The translations under genes were made by a program, and so were the position numbers. The notes beneath the pieces are model-generated. The model ran no database searches. It was not told where the DNA came from and saw only the letters and a program-made list of their open reading frames with translations. A stretch of DNA of 64,000 bases from Intestinimonas massiliensis (ex Afouda et al. 2020) (lineage in GTDB: Bacteria > Bacillota > Clostridia > Oscillospirales > Oscillospiraceae), in NCBI RefSeq assembly GCF_900626285.1, contig NZ_LR131147.1, forward strand, positions 685,425 through 749,424, given 5' to 3'. This document shows, in pieces, positions 52,202 through 59,933 of this stretch; the first letter of the stretch is position 1; each line of letters opens with the position of its first letter.

Positions 52202-53076
52202 CGCTTCTGGCTCTTTTGGCAATCATCTGTTTTGGGTTCGCCACCTATAACCTGACTTGCGCCTTCGTGGACATTCCCACTAAGAAGACCTCCCGGATGA
52301 TGATGCTGGCCCGTAAACAGCAGGGCATCAAAGCAGAAAAGCTGCTGGACGTCTACACCACCAAGATTGCCGGGCTGCTCGCTCCTTATCTGAAACTGGA
52401 TAAGCTCAAGCGCAATAAGCTTCAGCGGGCACTGGACATTGTCGGCCTGGAACTGTCACCGGAAGTCTATACCGCCCGAGCATGGGTCCGAGCGGGCGCC
52501 GTTGGTCTCTGCGCGTTGCTCATGGCGCCGCTTATGCCGCTGGCCGTTCCGATCCTGATTGGTTTGGCGGTAGCACTGTGGTTTTCGACCTATTACAGCG
52601 TTTTCGATTTTGTTAAGAAGCGTCGCAAACTCATTGAGAGCGAGATACCCCGATTTGCTTTGACCATTGGGCAGAATCTGGAGAATGATCGTGATGTACT
52701 GAAAATTCTCACCTCCTACCGTCGCGTTGCAGGTAAGGATTTCGGTGCAGAGCTGGATCAGACGATTGCTGACATGAAAACCGGCAATTATGAAAACGCT
52801 CTGATCCACTTTGAGACCCGCATCGGCAGCCCCATGTTGTCTGATGTGATCCGAGGTCTGATTGGCGTACTACGCGGTGACGACCAGCGGATGTACTTCA
52901 AGATGATCTGCTTTGATATGCGGCAGATCGAACAGAACAACCTGAAAAAAGAAGCTGCCAAACGGCCCAAGAAGATCCAGCGTTATTCCATGATGATGCT
53001 GATCTGTATTATGATCATCTATCTGGTCGTCCTCTGTACGGAGGTGCTGGCTTCTCTCGGGGCTTTCTTCGGCTAA
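52198..53076 (+). CDS. tadC: TadC-like inner-membrane platform protein (GspF family)
   Basis: This 292-aa protein repeats the TadB architecture: N-terminal helix, paired helices (about 95-135), a cytosolic helical domain (IPRFALTIGQNLENDRDVLK ...) and a C-terminal helix (MMMLICIMIIYLVVLCTEVL). It starts with an ATGA overlap after tadB. Together the two form the heterodimeric Tad platform. Confidence 0.85.
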   Translation: MTLLALLAIICFGFATYNLTCAFVDIPTKKTSRMMMLARKQQGIKAEKLLDVYTTKIAGLLAPYLKLDKLKRNKLQRALDIVGLELSPEVYTARAWVRAGAVGLCALLMAPLMPLAVPILIGLAVALWFSTYYSVFDFVKKRRKLIESEIPRFALTIGQNLENDRDVLKILTSYRRVAGKDFGAELDQTIADMKTGNYENALIHFETRIGSPMLSDVIRGLIGVLRGDDQRMYFKMICFDMRQIEQNNLKKEAAKRPKKIQRYSMMMLICIMIIYLVVLCTEVLASLGAFFG

Positions 53077-53078
53077 AA

Positions 53079-53250
53079 GGTTCCCGCTCACACTTCAAGT
53101 CTGAGCTTTAATATACCAACTCCCCGCTCGGGAACCAACCCATAATGGAGGTGATACCGTGTATGTCAGCGGGTTCCCATAGCAGCCGGCGTACCGGCTG
53201 CTATCAACCTTGCCACAAGGCCGGCCTGCTGACAGGCCGGCCTTGATTTA
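53079..53250 (+). promoter_or_regulatory. Structured intergenic leader with 7-codon ORF and terminator, before the pilin genes
   Basis: A hairpin pairs GGTTCCCG (53079-53086) with CGGGAACC (53129-53136). The same right arm can pair instead with GGTTCCC at 53172-53178, inside a tiny ORF (GTG 53159 to TAG 53182, MYVSGFP) that follows a strong GGAGGTGATACC ribosome site. A second hairpin (AGCAGCCGG.../...CCGGCTGCT, 53181-53202) and a terminator stem (AAGGCCGGCC.../GGCCGGCCTT, 53217-53245) follow. The mutually exclusive pairing plus leader peptide resembles an attenuator; this is inference. Confidence 0.45.
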
Positions 53251-53271
53251 TCGTTTGAACAGGAGAATTCC

Positions 53272-53418
53272 ATGGCGAAGAAAAAGTTTATTCCGCCTGA
53301 CGGCGAAAATCGGATTCGCCGCCGGTTCCACCAGCTTCTGCATCAGAAGCCCAAGGTATATCCTGACAAGCCCCGTTCCAACAAAAACGGCCTGCTCAAG
53401 CCGATCCGTCGCTCCTAA
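53272..53418 (+). CDS. Small basic protein, 48 aa
   Basis: A 48-codon frame begins at ATG 53272 with AGGAG 5 bases upstream. The product starts MAKKKFIPPDGENRIRRRF and is rich in Lys, Arg and Pro, ending KPIRRS. It has no signal or membrane segment. It lies between the structured leader and the pilin gene in the same orientation, so it is probably translated. Function unknown; it may be a nucleic-acid-binding or chaperone peptide. Confidence 0.55.
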   Translation: MAKKKFIPPDGENRIRRRFHQLLHQKPKVYPDKPRSNKNGLLKPIRRS

Positions 53419-53466
53419 CAGGCTGCACCCAACCATTCAATAATCACACTCTCAGGAGGTATTTTC

Positions 53467-53688
53467 ATGAAGAAGTTTACCAGCTGCATCTGCAACAAAG
53501 CCAACTGCCTCGTCCTTCGCGCCCGCACGGCGCTCTCCAACCAGCGCGGCGATTTTTATATCTCTGACGCTGTGAAGATCATCATCGCTGTCGTCCTCGG
53601 CGCGCTGCTCCTGGCGGCTCTGACCCTCATCTTCAACGATACGGTCATCCCCCGGATTACCAAGGAGATCGAGGGCCTGTTCGCCTAA
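53467..53688 (+). CDS. Flp-like major pilin candidate (DUF6133-like)
   Basis: This 73-aa protein has a basic leader of about 27 residues with several Cys, an RGDF junction, and one long hydrophobic helix (AVKIIIAVVLGALLLAALTL) followed by a short polar tail. This is the size and layout of Flp prepilins cut before the helix by the A24 peptidase. TCAGGAGGTATTTTC precedes ATG 53467. It lies just downstream of tadC and is followed by a strong terminator. The DUF6133 label is from memory. Confidence 0.65.
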   Translation: MKKFTSCICNKANCLVLRARTALSNQRGDFYISDAVKIIIAVVLGALLLAALTLIFNDTVIPRITKEIEGLFA

Positions 53689-53698
53689 GTGCCAATAT

Positions 53699-53747
53699 GC
53701 GGGGGTCGGTTTGTGGATATCCACAACCGGCCCCCGCTTTTTGTTTT
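53699..53747 (+). terminator. Rho-independent terminator after the pilin gene
   Basis: The stem GCGGGGGTCGGTT-TGTGGAT/ATCCACA-ACCGGCCCCCGC is followed by TTTTTGTTTTT. It closes the Tad operon. Confidence 0.9.
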
Positions 53748-53774
53748 TCAAAAAACGAATAACGGAGGTACAGG

Positions 53775-54176
53775 ATGAATACACCCTGCAAATTTTATTC
53801 CTTTCTGCGTGCCACTGGTGGAAACTGGCGCAATGCCATTTTTATCTCCTGTGATTGTGAGGTCTGCACGCATGAACATGAAAAACCATGCTCGGGTTTT
53901 CTGTTTACCGTGGATGAGTGCGGGCAGGTCATGCTGCTGTCTGCCGAATCGGTTCATCAGCTGACCGGCGAGCAAGTTGATCCCGCCGAGTGCAGCGCTG
54001 TCCTGCCGCGCCGTTCCTTTGAATCTGCCTTTTCAAAATACATTGAATGGCACACGCCGGACCCGTCTGACTGCACACTTCACCAGCTTTGCTCTGCGTG
54101 GTCCTGTGGCAGCGCCCCCCTAATTTATACCCAAAAAGACGTCATTGCGCCGTCTTCGGCGCGTTTTTGGAGGTGA
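53775..54176 (+). CDS. Hypothetical protein of the mobile element, 133 aa, Cys-rich
   Basis: This 133-aa soluble protein has about nine Cys and several His (CDCEVCTHEHEKPC near residue 27), suggesting metal binding in its N-terminal half. There is no membrane segment. ACGGAGGTACAGG precedes ATG 53775. No family recognised. It starts a run of short accessory genes on the plus strand. Confidence 0.6.
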   Translation: MNTPCKFYSFLRATGGNWRNAIFISCDCEVCTHEHEKPCSGFLFTVDECGQVMLLSAESVHQLTGEQVDPAECSAVLPRRSFESAFSKYIEWHTPDPSDCTLHQLCSAWSCGSAPLIYTQKDVIAPSSARFWR

Positions 54177-54183
54177 TGATTTT

Positions 54184-54600
54184 ATGATGAAGTTAAAAAA
54201 TATTAAATGCCCATACTGTCACGCCAACGCTTCGCTTCGCCCCGCTAGTGTTGTATATGGGCACAACCGACGCTCTCAGGGAAAATTTCTCTATCTCTGT
54301 GATCGCTGGCCTGCCTGTGACGCTTACGTGAGCGCCCATGATCGAACGCACCTGCCCATGGGGGTCTTGGCCAATGGTGATCTGCGACACAAACGGATTT
54401 TGGCGCACCAGGCACTTCGTCAGCTGCAACAGAGCCGGAACATGGAAAAATGGGAGGTCTATATCTGGCTACAGGCCAAATTGGGCTTAAACGAGCACCA
54501 GACTCATATCGGACAGTTTTCTGATTGGATGTGCGATGAAGTGATTCGTCTGTGCAAACAGGCGTCTGGCCCTCCCGCCGACATAAAGGCGGCAGCCTGA
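54184..54600 (+). CDS. Zinc-finger protein of the mobile element (DUF3268-like)
   Basis: This 138-aa protein has an N-terminal Cys4-type motif (CPYCHANA ... LYLCDRWPACDAYVSAH), a pattern of DUF3268 zinc-finger proteins of plasmids and ICEs. A helical C-terminal part (about 75-130) follows. GGAGGTGATGATTTT precedes ATG 54184. The zinc finger suggests nucleic-acid binding. Confidence 0.7.
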   Translation: MMKLKNIKCPYCHANASLRPASVVYGHNRRSQGKFLYLCDRWPACDAYVSAHDRTHLPMGVLANGDLRHKRILAHQALRQLQQSRNMEKWEVYIWLQAKLGLNEHQTHIGQFSDWMCDEVIRLCKQASGPPADIKAAA

Positions 54601-54614
54601 TGGGGGGCGAAAGT

Positions 54615-55190
54615 ATGAATAGCCTAACAAAAGTACAGCAGGAACTCGTTGCACAGAATCTGCCTGTGGTACATTGGGTGATTTGCGATTATATCCATGT
54701 CAATCCTACCATTTGCGGCCTGGAGTACAGCGATTTGTTTCAAGAGGGATGCCTCTGGCTCTGCAAAGCTGCAGCCACTTATAAGGATGACGGGCGGGCA
54801 CAATTTTCCACCTATGCCAAAACAGTCGTGAAAAACGGTCTCTTATCCTACTGTAGAAAGGTATGCAATCACCGGAGCCATTTCAGCCGTCTTATCATTG
54901 GCGAACATGGCGAGCTGGCGGCAGACGGCGAGGCGTTGGAACCGCAGGCCGATGATTTTGATGCTCGTATGTCCCTGGTAGAAACACTGTCGCTCCTGGA
55001 GGCCAGCAAACAGGAATATGACGGTGTAGCCAGACTCGGTATTGAGGCGCTTGCTCTTAAACTACAAGGGATGCGGGTCACAGATATTGCGGAAATCTAT
55101 CATGTGCCTCCGTCCCATGTAGGCGCCTGGATCTCTCGCTCTGCAGCCAAGCTGCGCTGTGATCCCCGTTTTTTGGCAAGTCTGCTTTGA
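54615..55190 (+). CDS. Sigma-70-like regulator of the mobile element (1)
   Basis: This 191-aa protein has a sigma region 2-like part (QQELVAQNLPVVHWVICDYI ... FQEGCLWLCKAAATYKDDGR, AQFSTYAKTVVKNGL) and a C-terminal HTH (LKLQGMRVTDIAEIYHVPPS). ATG 54615 has GGGGGGC upstream; ATG 54600, overlapping the preceding stop, is an alternative. It probably directs RNA polymerase to element promoters. Confidence 0.75.
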   Translation: MNSLTKVQQELVAQNLPVVHWVICDYIHVNPTICGLEYSDLFQEGCLWLCKAAATYKDDGRAQFSTYAKTVVKNGLLSYCRKVCNHRSHFSRLIIGEHGELAADGEALEPQADDFDARMSLVETLSLLEASKQEYDGVARLGIEALALKLQGMRVTDIAEIYHVPPSHVGAWISRSAAKLRCDPRFLASLL

Positions 55191-55250
55191 GTCTGTTGAA
55201 AACCGCGGTCATACAGCAGTAAAGGATATTTAAAAGGAGGTTTTGATGCT

Positions 55251-55952
55251 ATGGAATTAAAAAAGCTGTATACTGCGGTCGGCCGTCTGGAGCGGGAAGC
55301 CAACGGGTGCGGACGTTCCTGCCCGGTCATTGTGCTGGGTGGTGAGCGATACATGGTGGATATGCAGGAAATGGTCGTGTGGACTGCACTGAACTGGCGG
55401 ATCTCCAAATGGGATGATATTTCCTTCCAGTGTGACAAGCTGGCCTCCTCCCTGGGCGGATGTGTTGCCCGTCCCTGGGATGCCTGCATCAACCGTTTGC
55501 TCATCCGCGGCCTTCTGGTATCCGGATGCGGCGAAACAGAATTCGATGCATTGTACGACCTGCTCAGCTCTCTTGGGGTCATCCCCACCAATGGCTCCGC
55601 ATTTGTACGCGGCGTGTCCGCTGCCAAACTGGTACTCAGCCGGCGGATAACGATGAAGCAGGCTATGAAGCTATTCCATAAAGACCGCCGGACTGATTAT
55701 GAATCCCGTGTAATGAGGCTGGCCCATCAGGCGCTTCTTTCCACCGCCGAAATCATCAAATGTGTGGAGCAGGATGTCTTCTCTCTCCCCAGTGAACGGG
55801 TCCTGATGGAAAAGGTGTACGGTGACAGCGAGACCACCTGCCAGAATATCGCCAGCATGATGAAGAACAGCCGGAGCAGTCAGGCTGTCACGCTGGCCGT
55901 GGCCAACCTGTATTTGCGCCAGCAAATCATTTTTGAAAGGATCAGCACATGA
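55251..55952 (+). CDS. Hypothetical protein of the mobile element, 233 aa
   Basis: This 233-aa soluble, largely helical protein begins MELKKLYTAVGRLEREANGC. A winged-helix-like part lies around 45-100 (WDDISFQCDKLASSLGGCVA ... NRLLIRGLLVSGCGETEFDA) and a helical C-terminal half follows. AAAAGGAGG precedes ATG 55251. It overlaps the next gene by 4 bp. Possibly a DNA-binding regulator; no family recognised. Confidence 0.6.
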   Translation: MELKKLYTAVGRLEREANGCGRSCPVIVLGGERYMVDMQEMVVWTALNWRISKWDDISFQCDKLASSLGGCVARPWDACINRLLIRGLLVSGCGETEFDALYDLLSSLGVIPTNGSAFVRGVSAAKLVLSRRITMKQAMKLFHKDRRTDYESRVMRLAHQALLSTAEIIKCVEQDVFSLPSERVLMEKVYGDSETTCQNIASMMKNSRSSQAVTLAVANLYLRQQIIFERIST

Positions 55953-56443
55953 AAAAACAATGGAATGAATTTCCCTTTGTGCTACGGCGTAAGATTCTGC
56001 TGACCGCTTTGGCCGGACTTGCCAGCCTCGCTGTCAGTCTTGTAATTTTCGCCGCAACCACAGATCACATCCTTCTGGCACTGGGCGGAATTATTTTCAT
56101 CGCTTCGCTGGTGCTGAGCGGAAGCCTGTGGAACACCACCGCCCGTGGCCGGTATGAAGTAGTCGAAGGAGTTTGTACCGGTATCACTACCCCCGCATTG
56201 CATCGTTATCGCAAGGTACAGTTAGTAGATGCCCAAGGCGCAGAAGCCACCCTGCTTTTAAGCAAATCTTCCAGGTTTCGGATTGGCTCCCACTACCGAT
56301 TCTATTTCCAGACGGGGAGCCGTCCCGCAGTTGGAAATGATTACCTGGACGCAGCTCTTTCTACCAATAGTTTTCTGGGGTATGAAGAGCTTGAAGCGAC
56401 TTCCTCTGCGGATAAAAACCTTGAACAAGAACCCACCGAATAG
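55949..56443 (+). CDS. Two-helix membrane protein of the mobile element
   Basis: This 164-aa protein has two adjacent hydrophobic helices (about 17-35 and 39-58) and a soluble C-terminal domain with beta character (VEGVCTGITTPALHRYRKVQ ... FRIGSHYRFYFQTGSRPAVG). It is translationally coupled to the preceding gene (ATGA). No family recognised. Confidence 0.6.
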   Translation: MKKQWNEFPFVLRRKILLTALAGLASLAVSLVIFAATTDHILLALGGIIFIASLVLSGSLWNTTARGRYEVVEGVCTGITTPALHRYRKVQLVDAQGAEATLLLSKSSRFRIGSHYRFYFQTGSRPAVGNDYLDAALSTNSFLGYEELEATSSADKNLEQEPTE

Positions 56444-56446
56444 GGA

Positions 56447-56490
56447 AAAGCTGCGGCACCGTTCAAACTGTTATGGTGCCGCAGTTTCTT
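56447..56490 (+). terminator. Rho-independent terminator
   Basis: CTGCGGCACC (56451-56460) pairs with GGTGCCGCAG (56475-56484), followed by TTTCTTGC. It ends the transcription unit of the 164-aa membrane protein. Confidence 0.75.
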
Positions 56491-56579
56491 GCTTGCCATT
56501 ACAAATTTAATCTGCATTGCAGAAAACAGAAAACAACTCCCTATTTAATAAGCGGAACATCAAAAAGGAGGTTTCGCCA

Positions 56580-57185
56580 ATGTATAAGCCACACACCATT
56601 GAGCAATACAAAATCCAGCAATTCCTGGACGCCAATTTTGCCATGGAACATTTTCTGGTATCTCCGCTTTCCCGAACTTCTCTTCTTCTGGAGGACAAAA
56701 CCGGCGAACAGATTGCCTTTGGATTTTTGGATAACAAAGTCCAAGAAATTCCGATCCCGCCGCCGGCAAAGCCGGAAGACGTGAAGGCCTTTCTCCAAGC
56801 TTTCCGTGCGCTTGATCCAAAGCCGAAGCTGAATTCCTTTGAAGATGTTACACGCTGGTGGTTAAGTCATCCGAATCCTTTGACCTACCAGCAGGCTCTG
56901 TGCTTATCGGACGAACTCTATCGCCGCTTTCTCTCCCGCCCGATGCTCCGGGAAGAAGATTGCTGCCGACTGGCCGCCTCTGGCCTTGTAACCGAGGAAC
57001 AATACCAGGACATTCAGCTCTGGTTTTTTGACGAGGGCAAAAACTACTGCTGGCTGGGTCCCCTTGGGGTGGATGGCACCGGAAACTTCTACGGTTTGAC
57101 AATTCACTACGGCAAAACAGACGCCAGAAGATTGAAGTTTTACCTGCTGGATGACTACTATCGTCATATGAATCACATGCTGTAA
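56580..57185 (+). CDS. Hypothetical protein of the mobile element, 201 aa
   Basis: This 201-aa soluble acidic protein begins MYKPHTIEQYKIQQFLDANF, with a proline-rich spot (PIPPPAKPEDV) and an aromatic-rich C-terminus ending YYRHMNHML. AAAAAGGAGG precedes ATG 56580. It is bounded by a terminator upstream and the ssb promoter downstream. No family recognised. Confidence 0.6.
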   Translation: MYKPHTIEQYKIQQFLDANFAMEHFLVSPLSRTSLLLEDKTGEQIAFGFLDNKVQEIPIPPPAKPEDVKAFLQAFRALDPKPKLNSFEDVTRWWLSHPNPLTYQQALCLSDELYRRFLSRPMLREEDCCRLAASGLVTEEQYQDIQLWFFDEGKNYCWLGPLGVDGTGNFYGLTIHYGKTDARRLKFYLLDDYYRHMNHML

Positions 57186-57223
57186 ATCGCCGCGCGAAAT
57201 ATCTATATATAGAATTATACCAC

Positions 57224-57252
57224 TTGACAGACACAAGATATGGTGTTACACT
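57224..57252 (+). promoter_or_regulatory. Promoter of the ssb unit
   Basis: TTGACA (57224-57229) and TACACT (57247-57252) are 17 bp apart. The leader to ssb is about 195 nt and contains a possible 50-codon ORF. Confidence 0.7.
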
Positions 57253-57271
57253 TACCTTGTAATTGATTTTT

Positions 57272-57424
57272 GTGCGTTTCCCGTATGGGATACAGACCGA
57301 TGTTCTGTACCGCAGGCCAAAAGCCCGCATTGCACACGCTGTTAAGTTTGTATGCAAGTGTCAGTGGTATCTCCGCGCCCATTTTGTGGCCGGATTGCTG
57401 CTGGCACTTTTTATATATAGATAG
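57272..57424 (+). CDS. Possible 50-aa small ORF in the ssb leader
   Basis: A GTG at 57272 opens 50 codons ending with TAG 57424. The product has a basic N-terminal part (VRFPYGIQTDVLYRRPKARI) and a hydrophobic C-terminal helix (AHFVAGLLLALFIYR). There is no ribosome site, but the start lies only about 12-14 bases after the predicted transcription start. It may be a near-leaderless small membrane protein, or just an open frame. Confidence 0.25.
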   Translation: MRFPYGIQTDVLYRRPKARIAHAVKFVCKCQWYLRAHFVAGLLLALFIYR

Positions 57425-57453
57425 TAACGCCAAAGGCGAAGAAAGGAAGTGTT

Positions 57454-57861
57454 ATGGCACAAATCCATGTATTTGGCCGAGTCATGCATGATCTTGTTTC
57501 CAAAGAAGGCCAGACAAAACAACCGTATGTCTGCTTTGACCTTATGGAGCGAAACGGCGGTAACCAGCCGGACTTTTATCAGGTATGGGCCCGTGGCGAC
57601 GCTGTTGCCAGGCTCATGAAGCTCAGGGTCAGAAAGGGCAGCATGATCTGGCTCACCGGATCGCAAAAACTGGTAGATGTCCGCCAAAAGGACGGAAGCA
57701 CGGTCAAGAAGCTGAAAGTATGGCTGACTGACTTTGGCTACCTTCCCGGACAAACCTCCAGAGCAAAGCCGGAAAGTGATCAGAATGGCTCCGACCAAGC
57801 GGAGACTGTTCCTGCACCCGCAGAGGTGATGGACGGTGACCGCGAACCCCTGCCGGGATAA
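57454..57861 (+). CDS. ssb: Single-stranded DNA-binding protein of the mobile element
   Basis: This 135-aa protein has an OB-fold of about 105 residues (IHVFGRVMHDLVSKEGQTKQ ... RKGSMIWLTGSQKLVDVRQK) and an acidic low-complexity tail. The canonical DDDIPF-type tip is absent; the tail ends GDREPLPG, so interaction with host SSB partners may differ. AGAAAGGAAG precedes ATG 57454. It may protect the transferred strand or serve element replication. Confidence 0.82.
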   Translation: MAQIHVFGRVMHDLVSKEGQTKQPYVCFDLMERNGGNQPDFYQVWARGDAVARLMKLRVRKGSMIWLTGSQKLVDVRQKDGSTVKKLKVWLTDFGYLPGQTSRAKPESDQNGSDQAETVPAPAEVMDGDREPLPG

Positions 57862-57874
57862 GTACCGGCATCTC

Positions 57875-57937
57875 AGAGGGACCGTATCAAGTTTTCAGAA
57901 TGGACTGAAAAACTTGGTGCGGTCCCTCTTTTTTTGT
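57875..57937 (+). terminator. Rho-independent terminator after ssb
   Basis: The long stem AGAGGGACCGTATCAAGTTTTCAG, with its complement (57908-57929), is followed by TTTTTTTGTT. Confidence 0.9.
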
Positions 57938-57972
57938 TATCAGGCAAAATTTACAGGAAGGACGGCAAAAAA

Positions 57973-58788
57973 ATGAGTAACGACAAAGGACTTTTGAGCG
58001 GCAGCATCACCATTCTGATTGGTGCTGTTATCGCCATCATGGCTCTGGTGCGCGGACCGTGGCAGGCTTGGCTGCTGATTGGGGTATTCACCCTCTGGGG
58101 GCTTTGGGTCGTACTGATCCTCCTGCTCCCCTATATGCAGCAGGCCAAACGCCGCCGGCAGCGCCAGCAGCGGGAACGGCAGCTTCATGCCGAAGGCGTT
58201 AGTCGGAGCACATTTCAGGTCCCGGAACTGGAGGAACCAATTTCGGATGATCTGCTGCTCCGCTACGCAAATCACCGCATCCTGACCTACCTGCGCTCCT
58301 CGTATGCAAACGCCTGCTTTGAGTGGTGCGAACCCAAGCCGACCGAGCTGATCCGCACCAATGGTACCGGACGCATCCGACTTTACAATGTGGATGATTT
58401 TGACCATGCGGACATCACCTTCGGCAAGGACGCAGCTATTCGCTGCGATCTGCTCCGGATCGTACCGCTGTCCAAGACTGAAACAGGGGCAGACGACCCG
58501 AACAATATTCCGCCCAACAAGCAGCCAATCGATCCACGCATCTGGTATGAAAACAGCGGACGCACGGTTTTGGAGGCACTGGTGGCGGATTTGAACTCTC
58601 GTGGCCACAGCAAGCTCACTCTGCGTGAAAACGGCGATATCTGCATTCAGCAGGGTGAGGAGTTGGTGCCGCAGGAACACCTCTCCAACTTTCCGGCGAA
58701 GGTCTACTGGCCCCGTCTGGTGGAAGTATTTGAGAGCAATGGTCTTTCTGCCGAAACAACGGCGCAGGGCATTCAGGTCTCCTGGTAA
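57973..58788 (+). CDS. Membrane-anchored hypothetical protein of the mobile element, 271 aa
   Basis: This 271-aa protein has two N-terminal transmembrane helices (about 8-30 and 33-55), a basic juxtamembrane stretch (KRRRQRQQRERQ) and a soluble cytosolic domain of about 190 residues. AGGAAGGA precedes ATG 57973. No family recognised. It may anchor an element function to the membrane. Confidence 0.6.
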   Translation: MSNDKGLLSGSITILIGAVIAIMALVRGPWQAWLLIGVFTLWGLWVVLILLLPYMQQAKRRRQRQQRERQLHAEGVSRSTFQVPELEEPISDDLLLRYANHRILTYLRSSYANACFEWCEPKPTELIRTNGTGRIRLYNVDDFDHADITFGKDAAIRCDLLRIVPLSKTETGADDPNNIPPNKQPIDPRIWYENSGRTVLEALVADLNSRGHSKLTLRENGDICIQQGEELVPQEHLSNFPAKVYWPRLVEVFESNGLSAETTAQGIQVSW

Positions 58789-58821
58789 GCACCATCATAC
58801 AAAGAAGGGAGTGAAAACACA

Positions 58822-59895
58822 ATGAAATCCGGGATAAGCCTTGTTGAGATGGCAAAGGAGATCCAGCGTCAGGCCGAACTGAAGGCCGATTATGTGATGG
58901 ATACCCGAAGCCTCCGTCTGGAGCCTTTTGGCTCGGACTTATATCTCAATGCCTATACCCCGTCTGGCGAGATGGCTGTGGAGCCGCTGGAGATCAATGC
59001 CATCGCCCACAGGCAGATCGGCACCCATCTGAAGATCCCGGCGGCCTACTACGACAAGATGCTGACACAGCATCCCCAGCTGCTTTCGGAAAATGTGAAC
59101 GCCTGGTTCGAGCGTGAGCCCGCTGTGCGCTTAGTCCGCACTATTGGCGGCACCGCCCGGGCATTCCTTAGCAACCGCTACCGGCGTATCGACAATCTGG
59201 ATATTGCCGGCATCGTTCTTCCTGTCCTGCAGGATATGGAAGGGATGCACTTTGAAAGCTGCCAGCTCACCGAAAGCCGTATGTATATCAAGGTGGTGAA
59301 CACCCGGCTGCAAGCAGAGGTCTCTCCCGGCGATATCGTCCAGTCAGGCATCATCATCAGCAACAGCGAGGTGGGGCTTGGCTCGGTGAATATCCAGCCG
59401 TTGGTCTACCGTCTGGTGTGCAGCAATGGCATGGTGGTCAACGACGCCCAGACGCGCCGCAACCATGTTGGCCGTGTCAACGAGGCCACGGAGAATTATC
59501 AGCTATACTCCGATAAGACGCTGGAAGCCGACGATAAGGCGTTTGCCATGAAGATTCAGGATACGGTACGGGCCGTGGTGGATGAGGTGCGTTTCACTCA
59601 GGTGGTTAACCTGATGAAAGATGCCAAAGACGCCCGGATGAATACCGCGGATGTTCCTGGTGTCGTCAAGCTGGTCAGCAGAGACTTTCATATCACGGAA
59701 GAAGAAAGCTCCGGTGTGCTGCAGCGGCTGATTGAAGGAAACGATCTGACGCTGTATGGCTTGTCCAACGCAGTGACCCGCCACAGCCAGGATGTCGAGG
59801 ACTATGACAGAGCCACCGCTCTGGAGGGCATCGGCTACAACATTCTTTCCATGCCGGCAAGGCAGTGGAGCCGTATCAATCAGATGGCCGCCTGA
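58822..59895 (+). CDS. DUF932 phage/plasmid-like protein
   Basis: This 357-aa protein matches the DUF932/TIGR03299 type found in phages, plasmids and ICEs, with the LKIPAAYYDKMLTQHPQLLS and RAFLSNRYRRIDNLDIAGIV segments and the VCSNGMVV motif near the middle. The biochemical role of the family is unknown; it is often near SSB or recombination genes, as here. AAGAAGGGAGTG precedes ATG 58822. Confidence 0.85.
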   Translation: MKSGISLVEMAKEIQRQAELKADYVMDTRSLRLEPFGSDLYLNAYTPSGEMAVEPLEINAIAHRQIGTHLKIPAAYYDKMLTQHPQLLSENVNAWFEREPAVRLVRTIGGTARAFLSNRYRRIDNLDIAGIVLPVLQDMEGMHFESCQLTESRMYIKVVNTRLQAEVSPGDIVQSGIIISNSEVGLGSVNIQPLVYRLVCSNGMVVNDAQTRRNHVGRVNEATENYQLYSDKTLEADDKAFAMKIQDTVRAVVDEVRFTQVVNLMKDAKDARMNTADVPGVVKLVSRDFHITEEESSGVLQRLIEGNDLTLYGLSNAVTRHSQDVEDYDRATALEGIGYNILSMPARQWSRINQMAA

Positions 59896-59933
59896 GTGGC
59901 TGCCAACCAGTCAATTCTAAGGAGGAACGAACT

